Of a DNA stretch of 64,000 nucleotides, positions 25,987-37,796 are shown piece by piece. The notes under the pieces are model-generated. The model was not told where the DNA came from. It did no database searches and saw nothing but the letters and a program-made list of their open reading frames with translations. This stretch comes from Enterobacter sp. 10-1. GTDB lineage: Bacteria; Pseudomonadota; Gammaproteobacteria; Enterobacterales; Enterobacteriaceae. The stretch is from positions 248,001 to 312,000 of the forward strand of contig NISF01000002.1 of assembly GCA_002270295.1 (NCBI GenBank), written 5' to 3'. The position numbers and the translations under genes were made by a program. Every line of letters begins with the position of its first letter. Position 1 is the first letter of the stretch.

Positions 25987-27099
25987 ATGAAGACCTTTTC
26001 GCTACAAACCCGGTTGTACAGCGGTCAGGGGAGCCTGCAGGTGCTCAGACGCTTTACCAACAAGCATATCTGGATAATCTGCGATGGCTTCCTCGCGAGC
26101 TCGCCGCTCATCGGGACGCTGCGCGCTGCGCTGCCGGCGGATAATCGAATCACTATTTTTAGTGAGATAACGCCGGACCCTACTATCGATACCGTCGTCC
26201 AGGGGATTGCACAAATGCAGGATCTGCAGCCCCAGGTCGTCATCGGGTTTGGCGGCGGATCGGCGCTGGATGCGGCGAAGGCTATCGTCTGGTTCAGCCA
26301 TCGGTTCGGCATTGAAATTGAAACCTGCGTTGCCATTCCTACCACCAGCGGTACCGGTTCAGAAGTGACCAGCGCCTGCGTAATTAGCGACCCTGATAAA
26401 GGCATCAAATACCCGCTGTTCAACAATGCGCTGTATCCGGATATGGCGATCCTCGACCCGGAGCTGGTGGTCAGCGTCCCGCCGCAGATCACGGCCAATA
26501 CCGGAATGGACGTACTGACCCACGCGCTGGAAGCCTGGGTTTCGCCACACGCCAGCGACTTTACCGATGCGCTGGCGGAAAAAGCCGCCAAACTGGTATT
26601 CCGCTATCTGCCCACTGCGGTGGAAAAAGGTGACTGCGTGGCGACGCGGGGAAAAATGCATAACGCCTCAACGCTCGCAGGTATGGCGTTCAGCCAGGCC
26701 GGGCTCGGGCTTAACCACGCAATAGCCCACCAGCTCGGCGGGCAGTTTCATCTGCCGCACGGTCTGGCCAACGCGCTGCTGTTAACCCCGGTTATCCGCT
26801 TTAACGCCGGCGTTCCACGTGCCGCCAAACGCTACGCGCGGCTGGCCAAAGCCTGCGGCTTTTGCCCGCCAGAGGCCAATGATGTCACGGCGATAAATGC
26901 GCTGATTCAGCAAATCGAACGCCTCAAGCAGCGCTGCGCTCTCCCCTCATTGGCCGTCGCGCTTAAAGAAGGAAGATCCGACTTTTCAGCGCGCATTCCG
27001 GCAATGGTGCGGGCCGCGTTGGCTGACGTCACGCTACGCACTAATCCGCGCCCGACCAGCGCCGAGGAAATTCGGGAACTGCTGGAGGAACTGCTATGA
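25987..27099 (+). CDS. pduQ: PduQ, iron-dependent propanol dehydrogenase
   Basis: PduQ reduces propionaldehyde to 1-propanol and recycles NADH to NAD+ for PduP. The protein, 370 residues from the ATG at 25987, is a group III (iron-activated) alcohol dehydrogenase. It has the NAD motif GFGGGSALDAAKA near residue 80 and the metal-binding histidines in LNHAIAHQLGG and HLPHG. A GTG one codon earlier is possible, but GAGG spacing suits the ATG. Its end overlaps pduS by four bases. Confidence 0.95.
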   Translation: MKTFSLQTRLYSGQGSLQVLRRFTNKHIWIICDGFLASSPLIGTLRAALPADNRITIFSEITPDPTIDTVVQGIAQMQDLQPQVVIGFGGGSALDAAKAIVWFSHRFGIEIETCVAIPTTSGTGSEVTSACVISDPDKGIKYPLFNNALYPDMAILDPELVVSVPPQITANTGMDVLTHALEAWVSPHASDFTDALAEKAAKLVFRYLPTAVEKGDCVATRGKMHNASTLAGMAFSQAGLGLNHAIAHQLGGQFHLPHGLANALLLTPVIRFNAGVPRAAKRYARLAKACGFCPPEANDVTAINALIQQIERLKQRCALPSLAVALKEGRSDFSARIPAMVRAALADVTLRTNPRPTSAEEIRELLEELL

Positions 27100-28451
27100 G
27101 TACCGCCGCCAACACCGTTGCAATGCCCCATAGCGCGGATGAAATTCGTGAGCGCGTTCGCACTGCGGGCGTGGTTGGTGCGGGAGGCGCGGGGTTTCCC
27201 GCTCACGTTAAGCTCCAGGCGCAGGTGGAGATCTTTCTGGTTAACGCCGCCGAGTGCGAACCCATGCTCAAGGTTGACCAGCAGCTGATGTGGCAGCAGG
27301 CTTCGCGTCTTGTACGCGGCGTGCAGTACGCGATGACGGCAACCGGCGCGCGCGAAGGGGTGATAGCCCTGAAAGAAAAATATCGCCGGGCCATCGATGC
27401 GCTAACCCCGCTGCTGCCTGCAGGTATCCGGCTCCACATCCTGCCCGATGTCTATCCGGCTGGCGATGAGGTGCTGACCATCTGGCTGGCTACCGGTCGC
27501 CGGGTCGCGCCTGCCGCGCTGCCGGCCAGCGTCGGCGTGGTCGTTAATAACGTGCAAACCGTCCTCAATATTGCCAGAGCGGTCGAGCTGCGGTATCCGG
27601 TAACGCGCCGAACGCTGACCGTCAACGGCGCCGTTGCCAGGGCGCAAACGCTCACCGTGCCTATCGGCATGTCGTTACGCGAAATCCTCAACCTTGCCGG
27701 CGGGGCAACCGTCGACAATCCGGGGTTTATTAACGGCGGGCCAATGATGGGAAGCCTGGTGAAATCGCTGGACTCTCCGGTGACCAAAACCACCGGTGGG
27801 CTGCTGGTGCTACCGAAAAGCCATCCTCTCATTCAGCGACGGATGCAGGACGACCGCACGATCCTTTCCGTTGCCCGCACCGTCTGCGAACAGTGTCGGC
27901 TGTGCACCGATCTCTGTCCAAGACACCTGATTGGCCACGAACTCTCGCCCCATTTGCTGGTTCGGGCAGTGAACTACCTGCAGGGCGCTACGCCGCAGCT
28001 GCTGCTTAGCGCACTCACCTGTTCGGAGTGCAACGTCTGCGAAAGCGTAGCCTGCCCGGTAGGCATCTCGCCAATGCGCATTAATCGCCTGCTGAAGCGC
28101 GAGCTGCGGGCGAAAAACCTGCGCTATGAAGGGCCGCTGCATCCGGCCGACCAGATGGCGAAATATCGCCTGGTGCCGGTGAAGCGGCTGATCGCCAAAC
28201 TGGGGCTAAGCCCCTGGTATCAGGAAGCGCCGCTGTCCGGGTGCGAACCTTCTGCCGAAAAAGTCACGCTGTTGTTACGCCAGCATATTGGCGCAAGCGC
28301 AGCGCCGTGCGTGGCAGTAGGGCAACCCGTCGTGCGCGGGCAATGCGTCGCCGATATTCCAGCGGGCGCGCTGGGCGCCCCTGTGCACGCCAGCATTGAC
28401 GGCACGGTTTCGGCCATCAGCGAACAGGCTATTACGGTTGTAAGAGGTTAA
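27096..28451 (+). CDS. pduS: PduS, flavin and iron-sulfur cobalamin reductase
   Basis: PduS is thought to reduce cob(III)alamin/cob(II)alamin for PduO. The 451-residue protein resembles RnfC/NuoF. It has a glycine-rich loop [15 protein letters not shown] (about 26-40) and a SLBB-like segment (about 165-225). Two 4Fe-4S ferredoxin motifs follow: Cys264/267/270/274 in [12 protein letters not shown], and Cys309/312/315/320 in [13 protein letters not shown]. The C-terminal part has a lipoyl/RnfC-like hairpin. Its ATGA overlaps pduQ; pduT follows after two bases. Confidence 0.95.
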   Translation: MSTAANTVAMPHSADEIRERVRTAGVVGAGGAGFPAHVKLQAQVEIFLVNAAECEPMLKVDQQLMWQQASRLVRGVQYAMTATGAREGVIALKEKYRRAIDALTPLLPAGIRLHILPDVYPAGDEVLTIWLATGRRVAPAALPASVGVVVNNVQTVLNIARAVELRYPVTRRTLTVNGAVARAQTLTVPIGMSLREILNLAGGATVDNPGFINGGPMMGSLVKSLDSPVTKTTGGLLVLPKSHPLIQRRMQDDRTILSVARTVCEQCRLCTDLCPRHLIGHELSPHLLVRAVNYLQGATPQLLLSALTCSECNVCESVACPVGISPMRINRLLKRELRAKNLRYEGPLHPADQMAKYRLVPVKRLIAKLGLSPWYQEAPLSGCEPSAEKVTLLLRQHIGASAAPCVAVGQPVVRGQCVADIPAGALGAPVHASIDGTVSAISEQAITVVRG

Positions 28452-28453
28452 CT

Positions 28454-29008
28454 ATGTCTCAGGCTATCGGTATTTTAGAACTCACCAGCATCGCCAGGGG
28501 AATGGAGCTCGGCGATGCGATGCTGAAAAGCGCGAACGTCGACCTGCTGGTCTGCAAGACCATTTGTCCAGGTAAATTTCTGTTAATGCTCGGCGGCGAC
28601 GTCGGCGCGGTACAGCAGGCGATTGAAACCGGCACCTCGCTTGCAGGAGAAATGCTGGTCGACAGTCTGGTGCTGCCCAATCTTCACCGCGATATTCTCC
28701 CGGCAATAAGCGGCCTGAATAGCGTTGACCAGCGCCAGGCCGTCGGGATCGTCGAAACCTGGAGCGTCGCGGCCTGCATTAGCGCGGCAGATCGGGCGGT
28801 AAAAGCCTCGAACGTTACGCTGGTACGCGTGCATATGGCATTCGGTATCGGCGGCAAGTGCTATATGGTCGTCGCGGGTGAGATTTCAGACGTCAACAAT
28901 GCGGTAGCTGTGGGTAGCGAAAGCGCGGGTGAAAAGGGGCTGCTGGTTTACCGCTCGGTAATTCCGCGCCCGCATGAGTCAATGTGGCGACAGATGGTGG
29001 AGGGATAA
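28454..29008 (+). CDS. pduT: PduT, tandem-BMC shell protein with pore iron-sulfur site
   Basis: PduT is a trimeric shell protein with two BMC domains (about 1-90 and 93-184) and a 4Fe-4S cluster at its central pore, thought to pass electrons, probably to PduS. The cluster Cys38 of Salmonella PduT is kept in CKTICPGK; Cys34 lies just before it. The second domain starts [15 protein letters not shown]. The stop TAA shares one base with the pduU ATG (TAATG). Confidence 0.95.
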   Translation: MSQAIGILELTSIARGMELGDAMLKSANVDLLVCKTICPGKFLLMLGGDVGAVQQAIETGTSLAGEMLVDSLVLPNLHRDILPAISGLNSVDQRQAVGIVETWSVAACISAADRAVKASNVTLVRVHMAFGIGGKCYMVVAGEISDVNNAVAVGSESAGEKGLLVYRSVIPRPHESMWRQMVEG

Positions 29009-29358
29009 TGGAAAAGCAGCAAACAACAGATCGCATGATTCAGGAATACGTCCCGGGTAAACAGGTCACGCTGGCGCACCTTATCGCTAATCCAGGTCAG
29101 GACCTGTTCAAAAAGCTGGGTTTGCAGAATGCGGTATCGGCGATCGGCATTCTCACCATTACCCCCAGTGAAGCCTCAATAATTGCCTGCGATATCGCCA
29201 CCAAATCGGGCGCGGTAGAGATAGGCTTTCTCGATCGCTTTACCGGCGCCGTGGTGCTTACCGGGGACGTTTCCGCCGTTGAATATGCGCTGAAGCAGGT
29301 TACACGCACGCTGGGCGAAATGATGCGCTTCACCGCTTGCCCAATTACACGGACCTAA
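29008..29358 (+). CDS. pduU: PduU, circularly permuted BMC shell protein
   Basis: PduU is a minor shell protein with a permuted BMC fold. The 116-residue protein has an N-terminal extension ([19 protein letters not shown]) that in the known structure forms a beta-barrel plugging the pore and is a docking site for PduV. I use the ATG at 29008 rather than upstream in-frame codons inside pduT because it gives the family length and overlaps the pduT stop. pduV follows after four bases. Confidence 0.95.
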   Translation: MEKQQTTDRMIQEYVPGKQVTLAHLIANPGQDLFKKLGLQNAVSAIGILTITPSEASIIACDIATKSGAVEIGFLDRFTGAVVLTGDVSAVEYALKQVTRTLGEMMRFTACPITRT

Positions 29359-29362
29359 GCTC

Positions 29363-31014
<1,652 letters not shown>

Positions 31015-31106
31015 AACAGCCGCCCTCAGGCTTGAGTGAAATCATGGTAATAGCGGGATCGCCATGACACTATGCGCCATGAAAAATCGAGTGGAAAGGT
31101 GAACCG

Positions 31107-32006
31107 GTGGCCGTTGCACAATGTCCCGCATCCTGCGGAGAGCTCATCCAGGGCTGGATCCTTGGCAGTGAAAAGCTGGTCTCCTGCCCCGTCGACTGGT
31201 ACAGCACCGTCGAGGTGAGCGCCGCGCCGCCTCTGCCTGATGAACGCCCGCTTTCCCGGGCAATGGTCGAGCGGCTTTTAGACTACTGGCAATACCCGGC
31301 AGGCCTGAGCCACGACATCCGTATCGAGGTGCACTCGTCGATTCCTGTCGCCAAAGGGATGGCCAGCAGTACGGCAGATATTGCCGCTACCGCGGTGGCC
31401 ACGGCGCATCATCTCGGCCATACGCTGTCGGAGTCCGAGCTGGCGCGGCTTTGCGTCTCCCTGGAACCCACCGACAGCACCATTTTTCGCCAGCTCACGC
31501 TTTTCGACCATAACGACGCCTCGACGCAAATTGCCTGCAAGTCCCAGCCACAGCTCGATCTTTACGTTCTCGAAAGTCCCGTAACGCTACGCACAACGGA
31601 TTATCATCGCCTGCCCCGCCGGTCCCGGCTGCTCGCCAGCTCGGCTACGCTACAGCTGGCGTGGGAAAAGATACAGGATGCCTGTCTTAGCGGCTGCCCG
31701 CGGCGGATGGGGGAAGCGTCGACGCTTAGCGCGATTGCCAGCCAGCTGCTGCTGGCAAAACCCGGTTTTACCTCGCTGCTGGCGCTGGTGGAAGAGTGCG
31801 ACTTATACGGTCTGAACGTCGCTCACAGCGGCAGCGTTGTCGGCCTGATGCTGGACCGGCGGCGGCACGATATCGGCTATATACAGTGGGCGCTGGCGAA
31901 GAGGAGCATGAGCGAGCACTGGCCGCGGCAGCACCTGCTGAAGATGGTGCAGGGCGGCGCCCGCCTGCTTGCCGCTTCAGGCGTTCGCGCCAGCGATGCG
32001 CCTTAA
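31107..32006 (+). CDS. pduX: PduX, L-threonine kinase for B12 synthesis
   Basis: PduX phosphorylates L-threonine, making the substrate for CobD; the decarboxylated product is the aminopropanol arm of cobalamin. The 299-residue GHMP kinase has [12 protein letters not shown] at the N-terminus and the ATP motif [17 protein letters not shown] near residue 73-89. The start is GTG at 31107 after AGG with seven-base spacing; an in-frame TGA lies nine codons upstream, limiting longer starts. Its last 30 bases overlap cobD on the opposite strand. Confidence 0.94.
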   Translation: MAVAQCPASCGELIQGWILGSEKLVSCPVDWYSTVEVSAAPPLPDERPLSRAMVERLLDYWQYPAGLSHDIRIEVHSSIPVAKGMASSTADIAATAVATAHHLGHTLSESELARLCVSLEPTDSTIFRQLTLFDHNDASTQIACKSQPQLDLYVLESPVTLRTTDYHRLPRRSRLLASSATLQLAWEKIQDACLSGCPRRMGEASTLSAIASQLLLAKPGFTSLLALVEECDLYGLNVAHSGSVVGLMLDRRRHDIGYIQWALAKRSMSEHWPRQHLLKMVQGGARLLAASGVRASDAP

Positions 32007-33062
32007 TGCGCTAATCAGCCGCTGATTCTCCTCCGCGCTGCGGATCGCCACGCGGAAATAGCCCGCCCCGAGGCCGGGATAGTTGGCGCAGCTGCGAATC
32101 AAAATATGCTGCTGCAGCAGCGCATACTGCAGGTCGATGCCCGGCATATCGGCGCGCAGAAACAGATAGTTTGCCTGACCCGGATATACCGTTAAGCCGG
32201 GAAGCCGGCGGAGCTGTTGGTAAAAACGCCGCCCCTCTTCGGCCAGCCACTGCCGGGTCTTCTGCTGGTAGGCGCTATCCTGCAGAATAATTTCCCCCGC
32301 CAGCGCGGCAAACGCGTTGATCGACCACGGCATTTGCCGCTCGCGCATCCGGGCGACGGCGCGCTCATCGCCGTTGACCAGATACCCCAGACGCAGGCCG
32401 GGTATGGCATAGAACTTCGTCAGCGAGCGTAGTACCCAGATATGCGGGTTATCGCGCAGCAGAGGGATAAACCCCGGCTGGTCGGGAATAAAATCGATAA
32501 AGGCTTCATCCAGCACCAGCGCGATGCTTAACGCTTTGCAGCGCTCGGCAATCGCCGCCAGCAGCCGGCGCTCCGGCAGCAGGCCGGTTGGGTTGTTGGG
32601 CGTACACAGGAGCAGGCAGTCCAGGTCTGGCGTCAGGGCCGCGAGAAGGGCCTCGGTCAGCTGCCAGCCATCCTCTTCACGCAGAACGAACTCGCGGATC
32701 GCGCAGTCCACCGAGCTCAGCGCGCGGCGATATTCGGCAAAGCCGGGTATCACGATCATCGCCTGACGCGGCTTCAGGCCGTTTACGACGGTGAAAATAG
32801 ATTCGGTTTCGCCATTCCCCGCCACGATCCACGAGGCGGGAATGTGGTGATGCTCGGCCAGGGCCTCGTGCAGCTGCTGATAGTCCACGTCGGGATAGCG
32901 CTCTGCGCGGTCAAGATTATCGATCAGAGCGCGCTTCAGGCTTTCAGGCATGCCCAGCGGATTAATATTGGCGCTAAAATCCAGCAGCCGATCGGGCTTA
33001 ATGCCCAGCAGCGCCGCCGCCTCCCGCGTATTGCCGCCATGCGCGCTCTTTAACAGAGCCAT
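31977..33062 (-). CDS. cobD: CobD, L-threonine-O-3-phosphate decarboxylase
   Basis: This PLP enzyme decarboxylates threonine phosphate to (R)-1-aminopropan-2-yl phosphate, which CbiB attaches to cobyric acid. The 361-residue aspartate-aminotransferase-fold protein has the PLP lysine at residue 216 ([11 protein letters not shown]), as in Salmonella CobD. TPNNPTG (154-160) and LDEAFIDF (184-191) are also present. AAGGAG precedes the start. It begins 15 bases after the amiC stop on the same strand, and its end overlaps pduX. In Salmonella cobD is elsewhere on the chromosome (from memory), so this placement is notable. Confidence 0.96.
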   Translation of the reverse strand: MALLKSAHGGNTREAAALLGIKPDRLLDFSANINPLGMPESLKRALIDNLDRAERYPDVDYQQLHEALAEHHHIPASWIVAGNGETESIFTVVNGLKPRQAMIVIPGFAEYRRALSSVDCAIREFVLREEDGWQLTEALLAALTPDLDCLLLCTPNNPTGLLPERRLLAAIAERCKALSIALVLDEAFIDFIPDQPGFIPLLRDNPHIWVLRSLTKFYAIPGLRLGYLVNGDERAVARMRERQMPWSINAFAALAGEIILQDSAYQQKTRQWLAEEGRRFYQQLRRLPGLTVYPGQANYLFLRADMPGIDLQYALLQQHILIRSCANYPGLGAGYFRVAIRSAEENQRLISALRRIAGANA

Positions 33063-33077
33063 ATCCCGCTCCTTTTA

Positions 33078-34331
33078 TCAGCCACGCCTTGCCAGCGTTG
33101 CGCCATCGGCGAAGTAGGCCTTAATCCCCGCCAGTATCGACTCGGCAACTTCCTGCTGGAAGGTCGCCGTTTTCAGCTTACGCTCCTCCTCCACGTTGCT
33201 GATAAACGCGGTTTCGACCAGGATCGACGGAATATCCGGCGCTTTCAGCACCGCGAAGCCGGCCTGTTCAACCTGGTTTTTGTGGAGGTTATTAATTTTG
33301 CCCATCTTTTGCAGCACCGCCTTACCAAACTTCAGGCTATCGGCGATGGTCAGCGATTGCACCATATCAAACATCGTATGGTCGACGTAGCGATCGCCGC
33401 TCTTGCTGACGCCCCCCACCAGATCGGAGGCGTTCTGGGTTTGCGCCAGATACTTAGCCGCGGTGCTGGTAGCGCCTTTGGTTGAGAGCGCAAATACCGA
33501 AGAGCCCCTCGGCTGGCGGCTGGTAAAGGCATCGGCGTGAATCGAGACGAACAGATCGGCACGCTGCTTTTGCGCCTTGGCGACGCGCACCTTCAGGGGA
33601 ATAAAGACATCTTCATTGCGGGTCATATAGGCCTTCATATTCCCCTCTTTTTCGATCAGCGCCCGCAGCCGGCGGGCAATCTGCAGCACAACGTCTTTCT
33701 CGCGGGTATGGTATTTGCCTACCGCGCCGGAGTCTTCACCGCCGTGTCCCGGATCGAGCATAATCACAATCGGCCGGTCGCGCCCGGCTTTACCCGGCTT
33801 CGGCCCGCTTTCTGCCGGCGGCACCTGACGATCGAGATCGCCCTTGTTGTAATCTTCCAGCAGCGCCAGCAGCGGGTCCTGCACATCGGTCGCCGTAGAC
33901 GGATAGAGATCCATCACCAGGCGCTCTTTAAAGCCGGCAACCGGCGCGAGGGCAAAGAGCTGCGGTTTCACATTCTGTTTGAGCTCAAACACCATGCGCA
34001 CCGTTTGCGGATCGAACTGCCCGACGCGAGCGGACTTAATATAGGGATCGTCGTCGCGAATGCTGGTTCCCATGCCTTTTAGCACGGAATTAAGGTTAAC
34101 CCCTTCCAGATCGACCACCAGCCGCTCCGGATTGCTCAACGCAAACTGCCGATATTTCAGCACATGGTTGGATTCCACCGTAACGCGCGTATAGGTTGAC
34201 GACGGCCAGACGCGCACGGCGACGACCTGTGCAACGGCAGCTAAACCAACCGGACTGACGCTCATTAACCACATAGCGCTCGCCCCCTGTAAAAAACGGC
34301 GACGGCTTAATCCTGACTTGTATCCCGGCAT
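33078..34331 (-). CDS. amiC: AmiC, N-acetylmuramoyl-L-alanine amidase
   Basis: This periplasmic zinc amidase splits septal peptidoglycan and is activated by NlpD. The 417-residue protein has a Tat signal ([14 protein letters not shown] near residues 8-21, then a hydrophobic stretch ending in LAA). A septal-targeting AMIN domain (about 35-140) follows. The Amidase_3 domain (about 190-405) has zinc motifs [14 protein letters not shown] and SIHADA and the catalytic Glu in [11 protein letters not shown] start it at 34331 because GGGAG lies just upstream and the length equals E. coli AmiC; an earlier in-frame ATG adds 12 residues. cobD follows after 15 bases. Confidence 0.96.
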   Translation of the reverse strand: MPGYKSGLSRRRFLQGASAMWLMSVSPVGLAAVAQVVAVRVWPSSTYTRVTVESNHVLKYRQFALSNPERLVVDLEGVNLNSVLKGMGTSIRDDDPYIKSARVGQFDPQTVRMVFELKQNVKPQLFALAPVAGFKERLVMDLYPSTATDVQDPLLALLEDYNKGDLDRQVPPAESGPKPGKAGRDRPIVIMLDPGHGGEDSGAVGKYHTREKDVVLQIARRLRALIEKEGNMKAYMTRNEDVFIPLKVRVAKAQKQRADLFVSIHADAFTSRQPRGSSVFALSTKGATSTAAKYLAQTQNASDLVGGVSKSGDRYVDHTMFDMVQSLTIADSLKFGKAVLQKMGKINNLHKNQVEQAGFAVLKAPDIPSILVETAFISNVEEERKLKTATFQQEVAESILAGIKAYFADGATLARRG

Positions 34332-34491
34332 GCCACTCCCAAGCAATAAAAACGCATTCGTATCCAAAACAAACAGATTGACCAGAAACTTTAACGAAAG
34401 CCGTATAACCTGTCATCAATAAAAGGGTAAACAATCTTTGGTAGCGCGCTTTAAGTCACAGTTCTTTCGCAGGTTCGGGACAAATTTTGGC

Positions 34492-34520
34492 TTGCGTTTA
34501 CGGGGAAAACAGAATAAAAA
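34492..34520 (+). promoter_or_regulatory. Candidate argA promoter
   Basis: TTGCGT (34492-34497) and TAAAAA (34515-34520) with a 17-base spacer form a plausible -35/-10 pair whose -10 lies inside the first ArgR box. Repressor binding would block it. Found by eye only. Confidence 0.4.
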
Positions 34521-34548
34521 TACACTTATTACGAATAATCATGCATTG
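34510..34548 (+). promoter_or_regulatory. Two ArgR operator boxes upstream of argA
   Basis: Two 18-base ARG-box-like sequences lie just before argA: CAGAATAAAAATACACTT (34510-34527) and ACGAATAATCATGCATTG (34531-34548). They are separated by exactly three bases, the usual spacing for a hexameric ArgR site. Both fit the A/T-rich WNTGAATWWWWATTCANW pattern only partly, as is normal. argA is known to be repressed by ArgR with arginine in E. coli. Confidence 0.75.
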
Positions 34549-34560
34549 AGGGTTGTTGTC

Positions 34561-35892
34561 ATGGTGAAGGAACGTCGCACCGAACTGGTAGAAGGATTCC
34601 GCCATTCTGTTCCCTATATTAACGCCCATCGGGGAAAAACGTTTGTCATCATGCTGGGTGGCGAAGCCATTGAGCATGAGAATTTCTCCAGCATAGTCAA
34701 TGACATTGGTCTGTTACATAGTCTGGGCATTCGCCTGGTGGTGGTCTATGGCGCGCGTCCTCAGATAGACGCCAACCTGGCCGAACATCATCATGAGCCG
34801 CTTTACCACAAACAGACGCGCGTGACTGACGCCAAAACCCTCGAACTGGTTAAACAGGCCGCCGGCATGCTGCAGCTGGAAATTACCGCGCGCCTGTCGA
34901 TGAGCCTCAACAACACTCCGCTCCAGGGCGCCCACATCAACGTCGTGAGCGGCAATTTCATTATTGCCCAACCGCTTGGCGTTGATGATGGCGTCGATTA
35001 TTGCCACAGCGGGCGCATTCGTCGTATCGATGAAGAAGCGATCCATCGCCAGCTTGATAATGGCGCCATCGTGCTGATGGGCCCGGTTGCGGTATCGGTC
35101 ACCGGCGAAAGCTTTAACCTGACGTCAGAAGAGATTGCCACCCAGCTGGCTATTAAGCTGAAAGCGGAAAAAATGATCGGCTTCTGCTCTTCACAAGGGG
35201 TGTACAGCCAGGAGGGTGAGATCGTTCCCGAACTGTTCCCGAACGAAGCCCAGGCGCGGGTTGAAGAGCTGGAAGCGGAAGAGGACTACAACTCCGGTAC
35301 CGTGCGTTTCCTGCGCGGCGCGGTGAAAGCCTGCCGCAGCGGCGTGCGTCGCTGCCACCTGATCAGCTACCAGGAAGATGGCGCTCTGCTGCAGGAGCTG
35401 TTCTCGCGCGACGGTATCGGTACTCAGATCGTCATGGAAAGCGCCGAGCAGATTCGCCGCGCCACCATCAACGATATTGGCGGCATTCTTGAGCTGATCA
35501 GCCCGCTGGAGCAGCAGGGGATTCTGGTGCGTCGCTCCCGCGAGCAGCTGGAGATGGAAATAGATAAATTCACCATCATTCAGCGCGATAACACAACAAT
35601 TGCCTGCGCCGCGCTCTATCCGTTCCCGGAAGAGAAAATCGGTGAAATGGCCTGCGTGGCGGTCCATCCGGACTACCGCAGCTCATCGCGCGGGGAAGTG
35701 CTGCTGAACCGCATTGCGACCCAGGCAAAGCAGATGGGGCTAAGCAAACTGTTCGTGCTGACTACCCGCAGCATCCACTGGTTCCAGGAGCGCGGCTTTA
35801 CGCCGGTGGATATCGACCTGCTGCCGGAGAGTAAGAAAGAGATGTACAACTATCAGCGCCGTTCCAAGGTGATGATGGCCGACCTTGGCTAA
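34561..35892 (+). CDS. argA: ArgA, N-acetylglutamate synthase
   Basis: ArgA carries out the first step of arginine synthesis, acetylating glutamate with acetyl-CoA, and is inhibited by arginine. The 443-residue protein has an N-terminal amino-acid-kinase-like domain (about 1-285, [12 protein letters not shown] near 28-39) that binds arginine. A C-terminal GNAT domain follows (about 295-443, with [17 protein letters not shown]). The ATG at 34561 is used because [13 protein letters not shown] is the conserved E. coli start; the longer upstream frame runs through the ArgR boxes. Convergent with recD. Confidence 0.97.
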   Translation: MVKERRTELVEGFRHSVPYINAHRGKTFVIMLGGEAIEHENFSSIVNDIGLLHSLGIRLVVVYGARPQIDANLAEHHHEPLYHKQTRVTDAKTLELVKQAAGMLQLEITARLSMSLNNTPLQGAHINVVSGNFIIAQPLGVDDGVDYCHSGRIRRIDEEAIHRQLDNGAIVLMGPVAVSVTGESFNLTSEEIATQLAIKLKAEKMIGFCSSQGVYSQEGEIVPELFPNEAQARVEELEAEEDYNSGTVRFLRGAVKACRSGVRRCHLISYQEDGALLQELFSRDGIGTQIVMESAEQIRRATINDIGGILELISPLEQQGILVRRSREQLEMEIDKFTIIQRDNTTIACAALYPFPEEKIGEMACVAVHPDYRSSSRGEVLLNRIATQAKQMGLSKLFVLTTRSIHWFQERGFTPVDIDLLPESKKEMYNYQRRSKVMMADLG

Positions 35893-35904
35893 GTGAGCGC
35901 CCCC

Positions 35905-35934
35905 TTCCCGGCTAAGCGTAGCGCGGGCCGGGAA
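35905..35934. terminator. Convergent-gene hairpin between argA and recD
   Basis: TTCCCGGC and GCCGGGAA form an eight-base-pair stem with a 14-base loop in the 65-base gap between the argA and recD stops. No strong T run follows on either strand, so termination may be weak or the hairpin may mainly protect the transcript ends. Confidence 0.5.
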
Positions 35935-35957
35935 AGGTGAAGCGCTGAAGGTTGAGG

Positions 35958-37796
35958 CTACCCGACGCTGGCGAAGATGTCCGCCAGCCCGCTGCGCCGT
36001 TCGGTGCGCGCCACGATAGCCTGAGTAAGCACCTGCTCATCGGCATAAATCGACAGCTGCCTTTTAGCTCGCGTTATCGCGGTATACACCAGCTCACGCG
36101 TCACCAGCGGCACGCTGCGGGAAGGCAAAATCAGGGCCGCGTGGTCAAATTCCGAGCCCTGCGATTTATGCACCGTCATCGCCCAGGCGGTATCGTGTTC
36201 CGGCAGACGGCTCGGCTGCACCGACTTAATGCTGCCATCCGGCATCGGGAACCAGACGCGAAGCCCTTCTCCCCTTTCCAGCGCAATGCCAATATCACCG
36301 TTAAACAGCCCCAGCGCGCTATCGTTGCGCGAGATCATGACCGGGCGGCCTTCATACCAGCGCGAATGCCGCGGCAGCGCAATAGCCCGCTTACGATTGA
36401 GCATCAGCTCCAGCTGTTCGTTCAGCCCGCTGACGCCGTAGGGGCCCTCGCGTAGGGCGCACAGTAGCCGGAACTCGCCGAAAGCGGCAATCGCCGCCTC
36501 CGGCTCCGCCCGCTCGCGCAGCAGCCGAAGATAGCGATCGTAGCCGGCCTGCGCCTGCGTCAGCATCGTTTCATACTCCTCGGTGGTGCTTAGCGGGTGC
36601 AGGGCGATATCGTCGAACGGCTGACGCAGGGTCGTTTTGACGCCATGCCGATCGCCGGCGTTAACCGCCCGGGCCAGGCTACCGATACCGGAATGGCTGC
36701 CAAAACGATAGCTTTTCTGCAGCAGGCACAGGCTGTCGCGCAGGGCACCCGCCGCCTCGCCCTCGCCGGCAGGTACCGGCAGTCCGGTCAGCCGCTTTAG
36801 CTGCGCCGCGCGATCGGCGGTATAGCCGGCATTAACCCAGGCACAAATATCCCCCAGCACCGCGCCGGCTTCCACCGACGCAAGCTGATCGCGGTCGCCG
36901 AGAAAAATCACCCGACCGTGCGCCGGCAGGGCGTCAATCAGGCGAGCCATCATCGGCAGGTCAATCATCGAGGCTTCATCCACCACCAGCACGTCGAGGT
37001 GCAGCGGGTTGCCGGCGTGATAGCGCATACGCTGGCTGCCCGGCTGAGCGCCCAGCAGACGGTGCAGGGTGCTGGCCTCTGTCGGCAGCTGCGCCTTCTG
37101 CTCATCCGTCAGCGGCAGCTGGCGCAGCGCGCTGCCCAGCGATTCGGTCAGGCGCGCGGCGGCTTTCCCGGTGGGCGCCGCCAGGCGGATACGACAGCGG
37201 GGCCTATCCGTCGTCTGAATCAACGCCGCCAGCAGCCTGGCGACGGTGGTGGTTTTACCGGTGCCTGGGCCCCCGGAAATAACCGCAATGCGCCGGGTCA
37301 GCGCCACCGCCGCCGCCACCTTCTGCCAGTCAATATCGTCCCCGGCGGGGAATAGCGCATCCAGCGTCGACGCCAGGCGCGTTTCATCCACGCTCAGCAC
37401 CTGATTGGCTTCGTTAAAAAAGCGCGCGACGGTCAGCTCGTTACGCCACATACGGTTAAGGTAAAGCCGTTCCCCGCAGAGGATCATCGGCGTCGGGCGC
37501 TCCCCGCGGCTCACCGCCGCAGAAGAGAGCAGCAGCGTCGACCAGTCATCAGGCGCTCCGGCCTGCGCCAGCAGCTTCTCGCGCAGAGCGGCGGCTTTCC
37601 CGCTCAGCGCATCGTCCGCCGCAAGGCGGGAGAGCGGCAGGCATACGTGCCCTTCGCCGGCATCGCGGCTCAGTATCGCCGCCGCCAGCCTCACCGCCGG
37701 GTGCGCATCCTGAGCGACCATCAGCGCAAACTGGACGTCAAGCGGACGTAACAAACGCTGGTTTGCTGCCTCAAGCAGCAGCTCATCCATGGTCAT
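35958..37796 (-). CDS. recD: RecD, exonuclease V alpha subunit (5'-3' helicase)
   Basis: This is the fast 5'-3' helicase of RecBCD, which processes double-strand breaks and responds to Chi. The 612-residue SF1B helicase has the Walker A motif GGPGTGKT at residues 175-182. Further conserved motifs are [36 protein letters not shown] and, near the end, [14 protein letters not shown]. The start overlaps the recB stop by four bases (ATGA); a second ATG two codons later is also possible. Slightly longer at the N-terminus than E. coli RecD. Confidence 0.97.
   Translation of the reverse strand: MTMDELLLEAANQRLLRPLDVQFALMVAQDAHPAVRLAAAILSRDAGEGHVCLPLSRLAADDALSGKAAALREKLLAQAGAPDDWSTLLLSSAAVSRGERPTPMILCGERLYLNRMWRNELTVARFFNEANQVLSVDETRLASTLDALFPAGDDIDWQKVAAAVALTRRIAVISGGPGTGKTTTVARLLAALIQTTDRPRCRIRLAAPTGKAAARLTESLGSALRQLPLTDEQKAQLPTEASTLHRLLGAQPGSQRMRYHAGNPLHLDVLVVDEASMIDLPMMARLIDALPAHGRVIFLGDRDQLASVEAGAVLGDICAWVNAGYTADRAAQLKRLTGLPVPAGEGEAAGALRDSLCLLQKSYRFGSHSGIGSLARAVNAGDRHGVKTTLRQPFDDIALHPLSTTEEYETMLTQAQAGYDRYLRLLRERAEPEAAIAAFGEFRLLCALREGPYGVSGLNEQLELMLNRKRAIALPRHSRWYEGRPVMISRNDSALGLFNGDIGIALERGEGLRVWFPMPDGSIKSVQPSRLPEHDTAWAMTVHKSQGSEFDHAALILPSRSVPLVTRELVYTAITRAKRQLSIYADEQVLTQAIVARTERRSGLADIFASVG

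Noticed and set aside
34438..34560. Longer N-terminus for ArgA
   Set aside because: The extra 41 codons run through the ArgR boxes and candidate promoter; the conserved ArgA start is the ATG at 34561.
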